From assembly GCA_023313575.1 (NCBI GenBank), contig JAJTTP010000004.1, positions 806,001-870,000 of the forward strand: 64,000 nt of DNA, in the 5' to 3' direction. Made by a program: the position numbers and the translations under genes. The first letter of the stretch is position 1. Each line of letters begins with the position of its first letter. Positions 60,054 through 64,000 of the stretch are shown one piece after another. Source of the stretch: Eutypella sp. D-1 (taxonomy: Eukaryota > Ascomycota > Sordariomycetes > Xylariales > Diatrypaceae). The notes under the pieces are model-generated. The model did no database searches. It worked only from the letters and a program-made list of their open reading frames with translations, and was not told the DNA's origin.

Positions 60054-63010
60054 CATGAGGGGTGCGCTTGGCTCGCTTCTGCAGCCCTGGCGCTTACTCC
60101 GGTCTTTCGGAAGTCGGGTGGCAGCTGAGTCACCGTCACACGTAGCATAGGAGGGTAATCGATAAGTCTGTTTCGCTGAGACAGCTCTCCAGACGTAAGA
60201 CGCTTAGGTCATCCGCCTTCCCGTCCCTCCATCATCTTGTTACCTACAGGCTACGTAACCGTCTAGGAAGTCGATCTCGGAGGCTGCTCTAAAGAGGCAG
60301 TAGGTAGTTAATGCCCTTGTCGTTATTCTATCACGTAACAGAAAACATGTAGATACCTACTATCTATGGTGACATATACCTAGTTTGCATGGACCAGTCC
60401 TGTCAGACGCAGTATCCTGGTCTCTATCCAGCTATCCCAGCCGTCTGTATACATACTAGAATCGTTCCCATGGATCGACCCAGATACGTACTGAAGTCTC
60501 ACGCATACACGAACGGAACATATCCCGCCACACCAGCATCAGGCTAGACGAGACTAGCAGCTAATCACGGACCATCAAGCCCACCCCACCCCCGGCCGTC
60601 GTTGCTTACGCCCACCTGGTTCTCACCATCCGAGCGGGCGAACCAGAGTACACGAACCCCGGCTGGGTCCCTACCGCGGGATATCTTGTATTACCCGAGA
60701 TCTCACGCTGCCTTCCCACCATCCCATCCCCGAGTCTCCACTTCCGCCCTACCCTATTCCGTGCGTGGTTACATACCCCTCCCTAGATTCGCTGTCTCCT
60801 GACTGCTTTTTTTGCTACGTGTCGGGTCTAGTAGTTAGTGTCGTCCGTCATCTGTCATCAAATGCTGACGGTACACCTGCATCAGATGCACAAGGACGAT
60901 CGGAGGAAGGGTGCGGGTCCCGTGCTAGAATATCAAGAGATACCCCCCCCCCCCTTCTTCTTTCCTAGAAAGGGTACTACCTCAAGTAAAGCGGAACGGC
61001 GCGTCAGGTCTGACAACGTACATGACTATCAGTATTATAGAGTTCGGGTCATCTAAATGACACCCCTTTTTACAAAGTGCCAAACGGTTCGATTGTGGGG
61101 TTTAATCTGCCTGTCTCCTTGATATGGAGCCCCATGGAGTTATAGGACGTGTAACCGTGATCACCTTTTCTCTAGATGGAAGCTCGCGACCTTAGAGGCG
61201 CGTCCGTGAATGAGGCGTATACACTCACGCCTATCCGGCCCGCTATCTTGATGTAACATGATGGACCGCTGTCCTACCTGCCATCGACTCTACTTAGGCT
61301 ACTGAACACCCAGCTCTGCGTTAGGTCATCATCACGGCTCTCTCACCGACGGTGGAGGCGATCAATCTGGGCTCTACACTTAGTGCAAGGAGACCGAGGG
61401 AAAGTGGCACGGTGCAGGACAAAATGCTCCGGACGATTGGTATTGCTGCGAAACCCGGTGCTATTCGATCTTATTTGCCAACTGGTCTGTGTGCCTAGTA
61501 CACTCTGACCGGGCGTGTATGGCCTCTTCTTGTCATACCTTTACATACGCCGATTTTGTGCACGTACTTTCGTCGGATCCCGGTTCCTGCTTCATGTTGT
61601 TCGAACCATATCATCTAATTCTATGTAGACAAAGCGCTAATTGGTTCTTCGTCTTTGTCATATTTGCATGCATGCATGACGCATGCTACCTTCCCGTTTC
61701 CTTTCCTAAGTGTGGCCGCGTAGATCACACCTCTATGCTCTATCTATGACCTAAAACATATATGGTATTTGCGTAGACTTAGTGCGTAGGCTGAATAGAT
61801 GAATGATATCGTTTCTTATTATGGGGTGGCCGACATACATGGGTGTCAGACAGTCACTACCTTGGCATGCGATTGTAATACCGGTGATACGCCGATTTCT
61901 ATGAATAGACGAGACATCACGGTGCAGAATGATTCCGTGTTTGATATACAGTCTAGGCGAAAGGGACGGCGCGGTCTGTTAAGTGTCAAGTGAATGGGTG
62001 ACGGAGACCGGCCGGAAAGCCCTAATCGGGTCCGGGCCAGGTGGATCCCGCCGCACAGTTAACTTAGACCCATGTACTAATCCGGTTGTGTACGGCCCGA
62101 GTCGGAGAAATCGAATTGAGGGATAGTCGGGCCTGTGGCTATTTCTGGAACGAAAGTGTGAAACGAAAGGTCGCTGAACGCCGACCGGTCGGAATTGCTC
62201 TCTTTGTTATGGAGTATCGTTCAGAGCATTGCTCAACCTATTTCCCTAAGAGTGCTTTCTATCAATGGCACAGTGGAAATGGCAAATGTTAGCCCAGAAT
62301 AACCTGGCTGTGAGGAAAAGCATCGTAAAGCTGTCTCAAGGACTCCCCAGGCTGTTATGTTGGCGATAGAGTGGCGAGGCCGATGAGTGGTTGGCAATCA
62401 AGCGAGTCTCACCTCCCGCAGTGGCACAGCATAGGCCGTCACACGCGACCCGGGTTCCTTACGCAGGAAGTTGCAGCCTAGCTGGTTTTGCTGTCAAACT
62501 TGTGAGCCCAACAATCGAGCAGGTTTCGTATGCTGCGGGGAACGAACTTCGCTTCCTTTTGGAGTACGGTCGAGACGCAACATCTCCATGCAGTTGGTTG
62601 GAGGATATGTACGGGACAATGCTGATTGTAGGCACGGCTACCTAACCACAACCCCGTATGTCGGCATCTCCGGGCGAACAGCCCCAATGTTTGCTGTTGT
62701 CGAGGACGGCGAGTCGGGAGCCGACAGGCAAACTGATATCATAGGAAGACTTTGCGGGAACCTGTACCGCTCGTGTATCCAGCGGTATGATATCTGTGGC
62801 AATCTATGGACACACCGGTTGGCCCTTTCGTCACCTTGAACACAAAGACCATGCCGAAAATCGGGGGCTATGTAGGACTTCATTATTCTGCACGGCCAGA
62901 GTGTTACACGAGAACGGATGGAATTCAGGCAACAGATTGGGGGCGGTGCCTTGTACATAGGCAGGTCGGCAGGCTACTTCGGCGTGGCAGAGCTTGTGTA
63001 CATACTTCGC
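60054..63010. other. Intergenic region between YVH1 and the kinase gene
   Basis: 3 kb without a supportable gene. The CT-rich stretch about 60580-60960, ending in a C-run, looks like a leader or promoter remnant. Frames at 61489-61749 and 62391-62839 have no domain and overlap others. Confidence 0.55.
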
Positions 63011-64000
63011 CTATTGCTTCTGGTCTATCACTTGTAGCATGTCCACCGTTGCGGCTGCTTTAGAATCCTGCAAATCATCCAAATCATCCTCCGACGAAGT
63101 AGACCTCCCGTTCCCGCGAACACTCCTGTGGTCTTTAGCCGTACTTGCAAACTTATGGTCGGGGCCAGACCCAGGACCCTCATTGTTCTGCACGTCTACA
63201 TTCTTGGCGTCGTGCAGCTGTGTTGCACGGTGTCCCCGCTTGTTGGGTCCCTTTCCTTCTGCCATAGCCAACGATGATGGCCCTGCTTTGATTGGTTGGG
63301 AGAAATGTGAGGCATGTAGAAATGACTTCTTCGTCGATGCCGATGATAATTTGTCGGACGCCGGTCGTTTCTGTGGTACTATGGTGGATAAAGTTGGAGC
63401 AGATTTGGAGGGTAGAGCGCTCAAGTTACGGACAGTCTTTGGGCCCTCGGAAGCTTGGTACTCAGAGCTACGCCGGATTGTAGGTTGATGTTCTTCCTCA
63501 GCACATGACCTATGGATAGGCGCCGGAATGGCACCGTATCCCATACCGGAAAGACGCTCTGTCGCTTCATCATGGCAGGCTCTTGCAGATAATCTTAACG
63601 TCGGCGATGTGACAAGCATGGTATCTGCGAGGAATTGTTTCAGTTGATCCGGTCCGGTTTGTAGGTCCTCCCCGACCTGTTCGACGATTTGCTCGCACCA
63701 TCCAATCCCGCTATGATTGTCACTGTTCTGGTATGGCAGCTGCTCACAAACCAGCTCGTACACTACCACGCCTAATGACCAAACATCAACGGCCGCTGTA
63801 TAACCGCCGTTACCGCGCTGATTCTTGAGGTGAATCTCTGGCGCAAGGTAGCTCTCAGTGCCACAGAATGTGTTCAATTTCAAGCTGCCACGCGATAGTC
63901 CAAAATCCCCGAGCTTAACGCGAATAACCCCGTTCTCACGGTGCGTAACGAGGATATTAGCAGGTTTGATATCTCGATGCGCAATGGGCGGGCTTTTCCC
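63011..64000 (-). CDS. Ser/Thr protein kinase, C-terminal part (5' end off window)
   Basis: The frame is open from the window edge to the stop at 63011 (329 residues visible). At the edge it enters the kinase domain in the catalytic loop, IAHRDIKPANIL, with the catalytic Asp and the K/N pair of an active Ser/Thr kinase. It continues through VKLGDFGLSRG (Mg-binding DFG) and the activation segment TFCGTESYLAPEIH, with the APE motif intact. DVWSLGVVVYELVCEQLPYQ is subdomain IX, and the domain ends near LRLSARACHDEA. About 180 low-complexity, Ser/Lys-rich residues follow. The layout resembles the expanded cytosolic kinases of filamentous ascomycetes. The N-lobe and any other domains are beyond the window, so the subfamily cannot be named. 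Confidence 0.9.
   Translation of the reverse strand, partial: GKSPPIAHRDIKPANILVTHRENGVIRVKLGDFGLSRGSLKLNTFCGTESYLAPEIHLKNQRGNGGYTAAVDVWSLGVVVYELVCEQLPYQNSDNHSGIGWCEQIVEQVGEDLQTGPDQLKQFLADTMLVTSPTLRLSARACHDEATERLSGMGYGAIPAPIHRSCAEEEHQPTIRRSSEYQASEGPKTVRNLSALPSKSAPTLSTIVPQKRPASDKLSSASTKKSFLHASHFSQPIKAGPSSLAMAEGKGPNKRGHRATQLHDAKNVDVQNNEGPGSGPDHKFASTAKDHRSVRGNGRSTSSEDDLDDLQDSKAAATVDMLQVIDQKQ

Noticed and set aside
59510..60148. Minus-strand 212-codon frame opposite YVH1
   Set aside because: Shadow of the zinc-module coding sequence.

Overview
The window is nuclear DNA of a filamentous ascomycete, most likely a Sordariomycete. The evidence is short GT-AG introns (about 60-225 nt) with RCTRAC-type branch points close to the 3' splice site, CT-rich 5' leaders, and a typical Pezizomycotina gene set. 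No virus, rRNA, CRISPR array or convincing tRNA was seen. Gene models below were assembled by hand by joining open frames across splice sites; each keeps a continuous reading frame over all its junctions.

Layout. 1-1578 (-): secreted GH20 beta-N-acetylhexosaminidase, 3' end cut by the window edge. 3378-5117 (-): PAC1/NudF (LIS1), the dynein regulator. 8473-11321 (+): Stu2/Alp14 (XMAP215) microtubule polymerase, head-to-head with PAC1. 13458-14784 (+): zinc-independent MDR reductase. 15907-19983 (-): SAPS-domain regulator of the Sit4/PP6 phosphatase. 21635-22900 (-): fructosamine/ribulosamine 3-kinase-like protein, divergent from 23846-25677 (+), a Qdr-type MFS drug/H+ antiporter. 26423-28151 (+): mitochondrial calcium uniporter MCU. 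31729-33775 (+): secreted lipoxygenase. 33776-53074: a 19 kb stretch with no recognisable gene. 53075-55173 (+): C2H2 zinc-finger protein. 58764-60053 (+): Yvh1-type dual-specificity phosphatase. 63011-64000 (-): C-terminal part of a Ser/Thr kinase whose N-terminus lies beyond the window.

Most genes are housekeeping (cytoskeleton, phosphatase regulation, mitochondrial calcium, ribosome assembly), joined by a few that face the environment (GH20, MFS pump, lipoxygenase). The MFS and MCU frames look broken until introns are removed.

The most striking observation is in MCU. The only splice pattern I found that restores the expected Tyr after the WDLVEPVT selectivity-filter motif uses a single-nucleotide exon (T at 27653) between two well-formed introns. 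Other points of interest are a lipoxygenase whose metal ligands mix features of the Mn and Fe groups, a possible Helitron end and an orphan core promoter in the gene desert, and a palindromic CCAAT site in a divergent promoter.
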